Assembly (NCBI GenBank): GCA_965220695.1
Contig: OZ244838.1
Coordinates: 1,860,001-1,924,000 of the forward strand
DNA length: 64,000 nt
DNA from: UBA9620 sp965220695
GTDB lineage: Bacteria; Acidobacteriota; Vicinamibacteria; Vicinamibacterales; UBA8438
Direction: 5' to 3'
The translations under genes were made by a program, and so were the position numbers. The notes under the pieces were generated by a model, which saw nothing but the letters and a program-made list of their open reading frames with translations, was not told the DNA's origin and ran no database searches. Each line of letters opens with the position of its first letter. Within the stretch, counting starts at the first letter, position 1. Positions 23,661 to 31,743 of this stretch are shown piece by piece.

Positions 23661-25028
23661 TCATGGCTGTCCGCCGGTCGCGGAAATCCGGTAGAGCTTC
23701 GTGGCGGTCCGGATGATCAGGCTGTCGCGTGCAACCGCCGGCGTGGACAGCGTCATCTCGTCGAGCGAGTTCCGCCCCAGCACCGCGAACTCGGGGCCGG
23801 CCTGGATGACGAACGTATCGCCATCCTCGCTCAACACGAAGAGCTTGCCGTTGTAGGCCCACGGCGACGCGGTGAAGAGGGTCCCCGCCGTGATCCGCCG
23901 GCGCTGGTAGACCTCCTGTCCGGTGCGTGCGTCATACGCCATCAGGATGCCCCGATCGAGCAACGTGTAGTGATAGTCGCCGTACACGATGGACGACGGA
24001 TTGTAGGATCCCAGCTGCGGGTGCGACCACACGACGTAGTCGTTGCTGGTCGATCCCTCGGGCAACGTGATGTCACCGCTGGCGCCGGGACGGATCGCAT
24101 ACACGGGACGGTTCTCGTCAGCGACATACCCGGAATTGATATACAGGAGCCCGTGGTCGGAGAACGGAGTCGGGATCACGAGGGTCGACATGCCGGTCAG
24201 GCGCCAGAGCAGCGTTCCGTCCAGTCCGTAGGACCGGACACCGTTCCGACCGGTCGTGACGACCTCTGTCCGCACGTCGTTCTCCCACACGAACGGCGTC
24301 GACCAGTTCGATCCCTCGTCCCGGTCGGTCCGCCACAGTTCGTTGCCGGTCGCGGCGTCGAACGCGGCAACCCACGATTGCTCTTCGTTGTCGTTGACGA
24401 CATACAACCGGCCATCGTGCAGCACCGGCGACGATGCCGCGCCCCACTCACGACGCGGCAGCCATTCGAAATCGACCGACCAGACCACCCGGCCGTCGAA
24501 ATCGACGGCGAACAACCCGATATCCGCCATGTAGACATACACGCGTTCTCCGTCGGTGACCGGCGTCTCCGACGCGAACGTGCTTTTCTGATGCGTCGGC
24601 AATGCGGGAACGAACTCGTGCAAGGTCTGCTTCCAGCGGATCGCGCCGGTCTCGAAATCGATGTCGTAGAGCACCCATCGCAGCGGCTCGGTCTGCGTGG
24701 TGATGTAGGCCGCGGTCATCGCTCCGCCAAGCGACCGCGCACGGTAGTTCTCAATCGGCTGGATGGGCACCTCCGGTCCGCTGACCGCGGTGGAGGTCAG
24801 CACGAACACATGGTCGCCCCAGACGATTGGGGAGGCCCACCCCCGCCCCGGCATATCGATTTCCCAGGCCACGTTTTCACCCGGACCCCACCTGTCGGGC
24901 AGCGCCGGATTGTCGGCCACGACCCCGGCAGCCACACCCCGGAACTGCGGCCAGTTGTCCTGAGCGGTCGCCGGAGATGCGCTCAACCAGAGCAGTCCCA
25001 GAGCAAGCAGCGTCAGCCGAATCGTCAT
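23661..25028 (-). CDS. PQQ-like beta-propeller protein, secreted (WPxFRG family)
   Basis: Exported protein of 455 residues with signal peptide 1-22 (LLALGLLWLSASPATAQ). The mature chain begins NWPQFRG, the usual opening of this family, then shows repeated propeller-blade motifs (AFDAATGNELWRTDRD, YDARTGQEVYQRRR, NGKLFVLSEDGDTFVIQAG). Such BamB/quinoprotein-like propellers often lack the quinone-dehydrogenase active site, and none is visible, so a binding or scaffold role is as likely as catalysis. It is the most divergent of three propellers in the window. The Tat lactonase-like gene follows on the same strand. Confidence 0.88.
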   Translation of the reverse strand: MTIRLTLLALGLLWLSASPATAQDNWPQFRGVAAGVVADNPALPDRWGPGENVAWEIDMPGRGWASPIVWGDHVFVLTSTAVSGPEVPIQPIENYRARSLGGAMTAAYITTQTEPLRWVLYDIDFETGAIRWKQTLHEFVPALPTHQKSTFASETPVTDGERVYVYMADIGLFAVDFDGRVVWSVDFEWLPRREWGAASSPVLHDGRLYVVNDNEEQSWVAAFDAATGNELWRTDRDEGSNWSTPFVWENDVRTEVVTTGRNGVRSYGLDGTLLWRLTGMSTLVIPTPFSDHGLLYINSGYVADENRPVYAIRPGASGDITLPEGSTSNDYVVWSHPQLGSYNPSSIVYGDYHYTLLDRGILMAYDARTGQEVYQRRRITAGTLFTASPWAYNGKLFVLSEDGDTFVIQAGPEFAVLGRNSLDEMTLSTPAVARDSLIIRTATKLYRISATGGQP

Positions 25029-25083
25029 TTCCTCTCCTCGAGATCGCCGGAATCAATCAACACACCGGCGGTTTGGCGGTATT

Positions 25084-25115
25084 CTAGCAGTTCGTGGCAG
25101 AACCCCGCGTGCACC
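25084..25115. repeat. Diverged copy of the TAGCAGCCCGTGG element
   Basis: The 32 bases align to 5533-5565 with a few substitutions and one deletion, including the shared CTAGCAG, CGTGG and AACCCCGCGT blocks. It lies in the divergent gap between the propeller and acetamidase genes. Confidence 0.6.
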
Positions 25116-25147
25116 GAGCGTAGCGCGGCGCCCGGCTGGCAAGGCGA

Positions 25148-25186
25148 GACGAGGGAGCATATTGGGTATATGCGACCGAGGAGCAA
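25148..25186. repeat. Dispersed 39-bp element with hairpin, copy 1
   Basis: Shares 34 of 39 positions with 37846-37884. The centre forms a perfect stem, GCATAT (25157-25162) with ATATGC (25168-25173), around TGGGT, flanked by GACGAGGGA and GACCGAGGAGC. Weaker similarity extends some 25 bases to the left. Located just upstream of the acetamidase gene. Confidence 0.75.
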
Positions 25187-25238
25187 CGCCGTCCAGGCGG
25201 GATGCCGCGCGCGGGCGGCGAGAACGGCACAGGGCCTC

Positions 25239-26363
25239 ATGAACAGACGAATCTCGGGCGCCGCGGTGACGTGCGCCCTTCTCTCGTTCGGCGCGGCCGG
25301 CAATGCGAACGCCCAGCCGCCATCCGATCACTTCGTGCCGTCCCGGCCCGACACGCTGAGTTGGGGCTGGTTTCCCCTCGACAAACCGCCGGTCCTGACC
25401 ATCGTGTCCGGTGAGACGGTCCTGGTCGACACGCTCTCTCACGCCGGCTCGACCCAGAATGACCACCCGGCCGTCTCACTCGGCGCGTTGGGAGTCGAAC
25501 CTGACGAGATCCTGAAGGACGTGATCGACTTCTGGGCGTCGCGAGAATCACGCCCACGGGACGGACGCAGCGGGCACGTCATCACCGGACCAATTGCCAT
25601 CGCGGGGGCGGAACCTGGCGACATGCTTGAGGTGCAAGTGCTCGAGCTGACGATCCGGGCGCCGTACGGCATCAACAACACCGGTCCGACGAGCGGCGTG
25701 TTCGCACGCGATTACCCGGGGTCGCGCCCCGCCGACAGACCTCGTGACATTGCGAATGCACGCCATCTCATCCGCACCGGCGCGGTCGACGGCGTCGAGG
25801 TCGCACTGTTCTCCGACGGCGTCCAGGTTCCGCTCGCGCCGTTCATGGGCATCATGGCGGTCGCGCCGACGCCGGTGGTCGGTGAACCGGGCGTCACCGT
25901 ACCGGGCGTGCAGGCATCGCGGCCGCCGGGCGCCTTCGGGGGCAACCTGGACGTCAAGGACCTGACCGCCGGCAGTACGCTGTATCTGCCGGTCTTCCAT
26001 CCCGGCGCCCTCTTCTACGTCGGCGACCCGCACGCGGCGCAGGGGGACGGAGAGGTCAGCGGCACCGCCATCGAGCAGTCACTGTCCGGCCGCTTCCGTT
26101 TCGTGTTGCACAAGAACAGGCCCATCCGAATGCCCTGGGCCGAGACCGACACCCACTACATCCTGATGGGCATCGACCTGGATCTGAACCGCGCACTCCA
26201 GCAGGCGGTGGACGAAGTGGTCGCGTTTCTGGTGGCGGAGAAGGGACTCACCCCGACCAAGGCGGTCTCGCTGGCGAGTATCGCGGTCGACTTTCAGGTG
26301 GCGGAAGCGGTCGATCTGACCCAACTCGTGACGGGAAAAATTCCCAAACATATCTTCCGATGA
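25239..26363 (+). CDS. Acetamidase/formamidase family protein, exported
   Basis: Amide hydrolase family protein of 374 residues with a Sec signal (SGAAVTCALLSFGAAGNANA, about 6-25). It matches the FmdA/AmdA fold: WGWFPLDKPPVLTIVSGETV, then HVITGPIAIAGAEPGDMLEVQVLEL near 115-140, the conserved GNLDVKDLTAGSTLYLPVFHPGALFYVGDPHAAQGDGEV region in consecutive segments near 250-285, and a C-terminal helix. Known members act on acetamide or formamide in the cytoplasm, whereas this one is predicted secreted. Its stop overlaps the MBL hydrolase start by 4 bases (ATGA), so translation is coupled. Confidence 0.9.
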   Translation: MNRRISGAAVTCALLSFGAAGNANAQPPSDHFVPSRPDTLSWGWFPLDKPPVLTIVSGETVLVDTLSHAGSTQNDHPAVSLGALGVEPDEILKDVIDFWASRESRPRDGRSGHVITGPIAIAGAEPGDMLEVQVLELTIRAPYGINNTGPTSGVFARDYPGSRPADRPRDIANARHLIRTGAVDGVEVALFSDGVQVPLAPFMGIMAVAPTPVVGEPGVTVPGVQASRPPGAFGGNLDVKDLTAGSTLYLPVFHPGALFYVGDPHAAQGDGEVSGTAIEQSLSGRFRFVLHKNRPIRMPWAETDTHYILMGIDLDLNRALQQAVDEVVAFLVAEKGLTPTKAVSLASIAVDFQVAEAVDLTQLVTGKIPKHIFR

Positions 26364-27280
26364 CACGAGCCATGACACGAGCAACCACCCTCGGCACGTT
26401 ACTGGCCGCCGCACCGATCACGGTCGCGGCGATGGGCGGCATGGCGCAGGAGCAGCACACGGTCACCGTGCAGAGCATGGATGTCCGTGAGAATCTCTAC
26501 GTCATCAGCGGCGGCGGCGGGCACACCGCCGCGCTCGTGACGGAGAACCAGGGGGTCGTCCTTGTCGACACCAAGCTCGCCGGCTGGGGACCGTCGATTC
26601 TGACGACGATTCAGGCTATCACCGATCAGCCGGTGACCACGATCATCAACACCCATACCCATGGGGACCATGTGGGCGGCAACGTCGATTTTCCTGCGAC
26701 GGTCACGATCGTCGCTCACGAGCGGGCCGCCGACCGCATGGCCGGCATGGAGGCGTTTGCCGGAGCAGGCGCCGAGTTTCTGCCGGACCGCACCTATTCG
26801 GACCGGCTGACGTTGTTCGACGGCCGCGACCAGATCGACCTCTACCACTTCGGCGCGGGCCACACCGACGGAGACACGGTGGTCGTCTTTCCAGCGCTCG
26901 GTACGGCGCATCTGGGCGATCTGTTCGCGTTCATGGGTCCCCCATACATCGATGTGAGCAACGGTGGCAGCGGCGTGGCGTATCCCGACACCCTCGACCG
27001 GATCGTCACCTCGGTGCAAGGTGTCCGGCGGGTGATTCCCGGCCACATCCCTCCGCCTGCGGGCAGCCCGATGCGGGGCTGGACCACGTGGGAAGACCTG
27101 CAGGAGTACGCTCGCTTCAACCGCGAGTTCCTCGATTCGGTGCGCGGGTCACGCGATGCCGGACGCACGGTCGACGAGGCGGTCGCGGCGCTGGACCTCT
27201 GGGAACGGTATCCCGGCTACGACCGGGCCCGCGCCGGCGCCAACGTCCAGGCGATCTACGACGAGTTGGGATCCCGATGA
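26360..27280 (+). CDS. MBL-fold metallo-hydrolase, exported
   Basis: Metallo-beta-lactamase-fold hydrolase of 306 residues with a signal peptide (TLGTLLAAAPITVAAMGGMAQ, in two pieces around residues 10-29). Metal ligands are visible: NTHTHGDHVGG (about 96-106), GHTDGDTVVVFP (third His region) and the later HLGDLF and IPGHIPPP segments. The opening VRENLYVISGGGGHTAALV is typical of QuinoproteinAlike/SoxH-type members. It overlaps the acetamidase gene by 4 bases and is followed by a 20-codon open frame and a propeller gene, suggesting a three-step periplasmic unit. Substrate unknown. Confidence 0.9.
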   Translation: MTRAMTRATTLGTLLAAAPITVAAMGGMAQEQHTVTVQSMDVRENLYVISGGGGHTAALVTENQGVVLVDTKLAGWGPSILTTIQAITDQPVTTIINTHTHGDHVGGNVDFPATVTIVAHERAADRMAGMEAFAGAGAEFLPDRTYSDRLTLFDGRDQIDLYHFGAGHTDGDTVVVFPALGTAHLGDLFAFMGPPYIDVSNGGSGVAYPDTLDRIVTSVQGVRRVIPGHIPPPAGSPMRGWTTWEDLQEYARFNREFLDSVRGSRDAGRTVDEAVAALDLWERYPGYDRARAGANVQAIYDELGSR

Positions 27281-27339
27281 GACGTCAGGCGGTCGAGTCG
27301 GTTCTGCTGGTGGTGTTCGCGGCGGTAGGAGGCATATGA
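27277..27339 (+). CDS. Possible 20-residue coupling ORF
   Basis: A minimal open frame that starts at the ATG overlapping the MBL stop (ATGA) and ends at a TGA overlapping the propeller start (ATGA). It would encode a short peptide with a hydrophobic centre (VESVLLVVFAAVGG). It exactly bridges both genes by 4-base overlaps, so it could keep ribosomes moving from one gene to the next; chance is also possible at this length. Confidence 0.3.
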   Translation: MRRQAVESVLLVVFAAVGGI

Positions 27340-28670
27340 AGAGATCTGCGCGCATGATCCGGATAGTGACGGCGGTCGCCGTCCTGCTCACCCTTGGCGT
27401 GTACCCGATGTCCGCCGACGACTGGCCCGAATTCCGCGGGCGGGGCCGCACGGGCGTGTGGACCGAAACGAACATCGTGGACACGTTCCCCAGCGGCGGC
27501 CTCACCGTGCGCTGGCGCACCCCGATTCATCACGGCTTCTCCGGACCGGCCGTGGCTGACGGCCGCATCTTCGTGACCGACTTCGAACGTACTCGGGGGC
27601 TCGACGGCATCGAGCGCATTCTGTGCCTCGACGAGGAGACCGGCGACATTCTGTGGACCCGGAGCTGGGAAGCCAGCTACCTCGGAGTCTCCTGGGACGA
27701 AGGTCCTCGCGCCACGCCGACCGTGGACGGCGACCAGGTCTACGCTGTCGGCGCCAGCGGCGTCATGACCGCGCTGCGAGTCGACTCAGGCGAAGTGTTG
27801 TGGCGCACACGCTTCGTCGAGGACTGGGGCGCCGAAGTGCCGCAGTGGGGGTTCAGCAGTGCGCCGCTCGTCGACGGCGACCGTGTCATCACGCTCGTCG
27901 GCGGCACACCGGACGCGAAGGTCGTCGCCTTCGACCGGACCACCGGCGCGGAGGTCTGGCGAGCGCTGTCCTCGGTCGAGTCCGGCGCGGGCGTGGGAAC
28001 GCCGATCATCACCGTGGCCGGCGGGGTCCGCCAACTCGTGATCTGGCATCCGCTGGCGGTCTCGTCACTCGATCCGGTCACCGGCGAGGTCTACTGGGAG
28101 CAGCCGTTCGAAGTCGGATACGACATGACCGTCGCCACCCCGGTGCGGCAGGGATCGGATCTGTTCGTGAGCACGTTCTACGACGGGCCAATGATGCTGG
28201 GACTCGACAACGACCGGCCGGACGCCGAGATGCGCTGGCGAGGCAACAGCAACAGCGAGATCCTGACCGACGGTCTGCACGCGGTGATCGGCACCCCGGT
28301 CATTCAGGGCGGCCACATCTACGGTTTCGGTTCCTACGGACAGTTGCGTTGTCTGGTCGCCGCCACCGGCGAACGGGTGTGGGAAAGCCAGGAAGCGACC
28401 GGCGAACGCGCGCGGTGGGCCAGCGCGTTCATGGTGCAGCACGAGGACCGCGTGTTCATCAACAACGACCGCGGTGACCTGATCATCGCCAGATTGTCAC
28501 CGGCAGGCTACGAGGAAATCAGCCGGACGCCGTTGATCGCGCCGACCTCGCGCCCGGGCAACCGCCGCGAACTCACCTACGTCAACTGGTCGCACCCCGC
28601 CTACGCCAACCGGCATATCATCGCCAGAAACGACGAGGAGATCATCTCGGCCTCGCTCGCCGCGCGGTGA
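27336..28670 (+). CDS. PQQ-like beta-propeller protein, secreted (WPxFRG family)
   Basis: Exported propeller protein of 444 residues. The ATG at 27336 follows AGGAGG closely, and residues 1-26 are a signal peptide (RIVTAVAVLLTLGVYPMSA). The mature protein starts DDWPEFRG. Blades carry LDEETGDILWTRSWE, LRVDSGEVLWRTRF, FDRTTGAEVWRALSS and VAATGERVWES. The C-terminal VNWSHPAYANRHIIARND motif is nearly the same as in the propeller at 31744-33090, so the two are paralogues. It is third in the acetamidase-MBL-propeller operon. No cytochrome or quinone-dehydrogenase motif is visible. Confidence 0.88.
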   Translation: MKRSARMIRIVTAVAVLLTLGVYPMSADDWPEFRGRGRTGVWTETNIVDTFPSGGLTVRWRTPIHHGFSGPAVADGRIFVTDFERTRGLDGIERILCLDEETGDILWTRSWEASYLGVSWDEGPRATPTVDGDQVYAVGASGVMTALRVDSGEVLWRTRFVEDWGAEVPQWGFSSAPLVDGDRVITLVGGTPDAKVVAFDRTTGAEVWRALSSVESGAGVGTPIITVAGGVRQLVIWHPLAVSSLDPVTGEVYWEQPFEVGYDMTVATPVRQGSDLFVSTFYDGPMMLGLDNDRPDAEMRWRGNSNSEILTDGLHAVIGTPVIQGGHIYGFGSYGQLRCLVAATGERVWESQEATGERARWASAFMVQHEDRVFINNDRGDLIIARLSPAGYEEISRTPLIAPTSRPGNRRELTYVNWSHPAYANRHIIARNDEEIISASLAAR

Positions 28671-28705
28671 CGGGACGGGGTGCCGGCCCCGCCGCCTGTA
28701 CCAGT

Positions 28706-29998
28706 TCAGTCGATGATGGCCTGATACGTCATCGTGGCCATGTCCGGCCGGACGTTCAAGTGCGTGTAGGGTCGAATCTGCTCCATCAGGATGCCGATCA
28801 GCTCTTCCTGCGGGTCAACCCAGAAGATGGTGCCGAAGGCGCCGCCCCAGTAGTACGACAACCCAGAAGATGGTGCCTCAGTGACCACGGCGTACCCCAG
28901 GCCGAAACCGTAGCCCGGGCCGGCCAGCCAGATCCCCTTGTCGCCGGTATGGTTGGCGGTCATCAGTTCGACCGTCTTCCGGCTCAAAAGGCGGATGCCG
29001 TCGAGTTCCCCGCCATTCAGCATCATCTGGTGGAACCGGAAATAGTCGCGCGCGGTGGACACCAGTCCTCCCGCGCCGCTGAAGTAGGTGTGCGGCTCGG
29101 CGACGAAGCGGCTCTCGGCGGTAGGCGCTTCCGACAGCTCGATCGTGCCGTCGGCGTTCGGCCGATACAACGCCGCGAAACGGTCGAGCTTCGACTCCGG
29201 CAGGTAGAAATGCGTATCGGTCATGTCGAGCGGCGCAAAGATCCGCTCTTTGAGGAACGCGTCGAGCGTCTGCTCCGACATCACCTCGACCAGCCGGCCG
29301 ACAACATCGGTGGCGCGTCCATACTCCCAGTGTTCGCCGGGATGGAAGTTGAGCGGCAGCGTCGCCAGGCGCTGCAACATGTCGCCCACCGTGTCGCCCG
29401 GCCGCCGTTCCGCCGACATGGCGAGAAACTCGGGCTGCGCGATACCACGATAGCTGTTCGCCAACCCGGCCGTGTGGGTCAGAATCTGCTGGACCGTGAT
29501 CGGCCCTGCCGCCGGAATCGTCTTGTAACGCCCGTTCAGCCTTTCCTGAGGCGGCGCTGGAATAGCCACCCGCATGTCGGCGAACTCGGGCAGCCACTTC
29601 GAGATCGGGTCGCGCAACTGGAAACGTCCCTCTTCGTACATCATCATCAACGCGACCGACGCGATCGGCTTGGTCATCGACGCGATTCTGAAGATGCTGT
29701 CGTGAGTCATCTGCGCGCCGCTTTCGACGTCCCGCGCGCCCAGGGCCGAAAAGTGCACGACCTTGCCGCGCCGCGCCACGAGCGCCACCGCCCCGGCAAT
29801 CTCCTGCCGGTCGATATAGCCCTGGATCACCGCGTCGAGCCGTTCGAGCCGCTCGGACGACATGCCGACCGTCTCCGCCTCGGCGGTCGGGACGCCATCC
29901 ATCTCCGGCAGACCGGCGGCGATACCACCGAGACCGACAGTTGCGGCCAGCGCCGCGATACCGACCAAGCCGAACCAATTCTTTCTTGACGTGTGCAT
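28706..29998 (-). CDS. Serine hydrolase, class C beta-lactamase/esterase family, exported
   Basis: Exported serine hydrolase of 430 residues. AAGGAG lies six bases before the ATG at 29998, and a signal-type hydrophobic segment covers about 9-29. Catalytic SMTK is at residues 107-110. The second motif is a Tyr in HWEYGRATD, where the usual YxN Asn is replaced. A GGAFGTIFWVDP segment near the C-terminus matches the EstB/DD-peptidase-like group. Such proteins act as esterases, D-amino-acid peptidases or beta-lactamases; the altered second motif argues against a true beta-lactamase. A 19-base direct repeat (28816-28834, 28859-28877) lies inside the gene in two different frames. Confidence 0.88.
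   Translation of the reverse strand: MHTSRKNWFGLVGIAALAATVGLGGIAAGLPEMDGVPTAEAETVGMSSERLERLDAVIQGYIDRQEIAGAVALVARRGKVVHFSALGARDVESGAQMTHDSIFRIASMTKPIASVALMMMYEEGRFQLRDPISKWLPEFADMRVAIPAPPQERLNGRYKTIPAAGPITVQQILTHTAGLANSYRGIAQPEFLAMSAERRPGDTVGDMLQRLATLPLNFHPGEHWEYGRATDVVGRLVEVMSEQTLDAFLKERIFAPLDMTDTHFYLPESKLDRFAALYRPNADGTIELSEAPTAESRFVAEPHTYFSGAGGLVSTARDYFRFHQMMLNGGELDGIRLLSRKTVELMTANHTGDKGIWLAGPGYGFGLGYAVVTEAPSSGLSYYWGGAFGTIFWVDPQEELIGILMEQIRPYTHLNVRPDMATMTYQAIID
28816..28877. repeat. 19-bp direct repeat within the serine hydrolase gene
   Basis: The same 19 bases occur at 28816-28834 and 28859-28877, 43 bases apart, so they are read in different frames and encode different peptides. This looks like a small local duplication rather than a protein repeat. 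Confidence 0.7.
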
Positions 29999-30113
29999 GT
30001 CATTCTCCTTGCCTGAACGCCCGCGCAGGCGTGCATCCGATGCCAGCCCGAGAATTATACCGGCTCGGTCCGACGTGCCCGCGGCGACGCCCGTCCTTCC
30101 CGCCCTGCCGCCG

Positions 30114-31742
30114 CTACCCGGCGATGCGGCGGCCGCATCCTCGCGCCATCGCCCAGCCGCCTCCCTCGCCCTCGCGCCAGTAGCGCAGCCGTGGCGCCGC
30201 TGGCCGGTCCAGATACGCGTCGACCTGCACGAAGCTGTAACAGGGCGGCAACTGCTCCGGCTGCAGCGCCTCAAGCAGTTCGATATCAGACGACCCCCGG
30301 TCGTTCCTGAACCGATCCAGCATCACCGGCGTGACGGTCCGTTGCCATGCGCCGCCATTGATCACGATCGGCGTGACCGCATCACGTACCGGCGAGAATC
30401 CGTCCACGACATACCTCCCCCCCGCTTCGACACGCGTGAAGTTGCTCTGCCGGTAGTCGGCAAGATGGGTATGTCCGTGGATAAACACCGCGATCGGCGC
30501 CCCGTCGCCCCGGCGACGCTCCAACTGGCGCTGGAACAACCGGTCGCGCGACCGCCAGAAGTACTCGAACCGCGGTCCGGTCGTCTCTTCCGTGCGGGGA
30601 CATTCCGCGACCGGCGGACCCAGCGGGTCGATCTGGGTGAGAATCCGCTCGAACCTGCGTCGCGCCCGGCGCACGGCGGCGCGCTGGTCGCAGAGCGCCC
30701 TCAACTCGTCGTCGCTCAGCGCGGTCATCAGCGCTTCGAGTTGGCCGGCGGCGAACGCCTGTGCCGCCAGCGGCTGGAGGCGGTCGTCATCCGGCACCGA
30801 GCCCACCAGAAACGCCGCCCCTTCCGCGCGCACCTGGTCGATCCGCCACTCCGGCGGCTGGACATCGCCACTATCGAGATCCATCCGGAACTGTTGCCAC
30901 GAAAACCGGAACAGCAACTCGCGCAGCAGCACCGGCGCGGCCGCGCCAACATCGTCCGCTCCGGTCGCCGCCAGCGCGAAGCGCAGTCCCGCCGTGTCGT
31001 CAGCGAGGTTGTCGACGACCGGAAACCGCGTCTCGTACCGGTCGAAGAGCGTCAGGAGCATCTTCCGGTCCGCAGACTGCTCGATGTGCCGGCGACCGGC
31101 GTGTTCGACGAACGGCGCCGGCCACGCCTCGAACCGGTCGGCGCCGGTTCCGATCTGATGACCATGTTCCACGTGCACCAGACCGTCCACTGAGCGCCAG
31201 AATCCTTGCGCCGCAAGCGTGACCCGACCGGCGGCGGCCCCGAAGGCCGTGACCGCGCGGGTCCCCGCCTCTGGAAACAGCAGCGCCGCATCATGCTCAC
31301 CGGGCACCAGCACGACGCGGTTTTCACCGACGCCCGCGAAGGCGCCGAGGGCGCGCAGTTCGCGCGCGTGGGCGTCCAGCACCCGTTCGAGTCTGGCCAG
31401 CGCTTCCGCTGCAGTGCACCCGAGGTCCGGTGCCTCATGCGCGCACGGCGTCACGGACGACTGCGCCAGATCGAAGGTATCTCCGTTGAGAATCAGGTCC
31501 GTCGGCTCGTCCGTTTCGGACGCCAGCGCCTCGAGGAACAGGTCCAGGTCGTCGGCCCAGCGGAAGTCTTCGTGGGGAAACCACTCCCCCGCGCTGTCCC
31601 GTCCCTCCCCCATGTGCAGGTCGGACAGCACCACGATGCGCCGGGGTCCTTCCGGGGCAGGCTGCGCACGCGCCGGCGGCGCCAGGCAGGCGCCGAGCAT
31701 GCCGACCAGTCCGAGTGACACGGCGACAGCCGGCGAAAGCAC
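30114..31742 (-). CDS. Calcineurin-like metallophosphoesterase, lipoprotein
   Basis: Metallophosphoesterase of 542 residues. The GTG at 31742 is chosen because it lies one base after the preceding gene's stop and begins a good lipoprotein signal (lipobox LGAC near residue 19). Metal-site motifs are present: LSDLHMGEG (Asp/His), LNGDTFD, GEHDAAL (variant of GNHD), VEHGHQ and IHGHTHLADYR. Between them lie two long helical insertions of unknown function (about 230-400), which make it much longer than simple phosphoesterases. It follows the propeller gene in the same operon. Substrate unknown. Confidence 0.88.
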   Translation of the reverse strand: MLSPAVAVSLGLVGMLGACLAPPARAQPAPEGPRRIVVLSDLHMGEGRDSAGEWFPHEDFRWADDLDLFLEALASETDEPTDLILNGDTFDLAQSSVTPCAHEAPDLGCTAAEALARLERVLDAHARELRALGAFAGVGENRVVLVPGEHDAALLFPEAGTRAVTAFGAAAGRVTLAAQGFWRSVDGLVHVEHGHQIGTGADRFEAWPAPFVEHAGRRHIEQSADRKMLLTLFDRYETRFPVVDNLADDTAGLRFALAATGADDVGAAAPVLLRELLFRFSWQQFRMDLDSGDVQPPEWRIDQVRAEGAAFLVGSVPDDDRLQPLAAQAFAAGQLEALMTALSDDELRALCDQRAAVRRARRRFERILTQIDPLGPPVAECPRTEETTGPRFEYFWRSRDRLFQRQLERRRGDGAPIAVFIHGHTHLADYRQSNFTRVEAGGRYVVDGFSPVRDAVTPIVINGGAWQRTVTPVMLDRFRNDRGSSDIELLEALQPEQLPPCYSFVQVDAYLDRPAAPRLRYWREGEGGGWAMARGCGRRIAG

Positions 31743-31743
31743 G

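Noticed and set aside
23565..25238. Long plus-strand N-terminal extension of the acetamidase frame
   Set aside because: The open frame runs on through the antisense of the propeller gene; the acetamidase family and a signal peptide begin at 25239.
28677..28690. GGGG...CCCC palindrome between convergent genes as terminator
   Set aside because: Only a four-base stem and no T-run on either strand.
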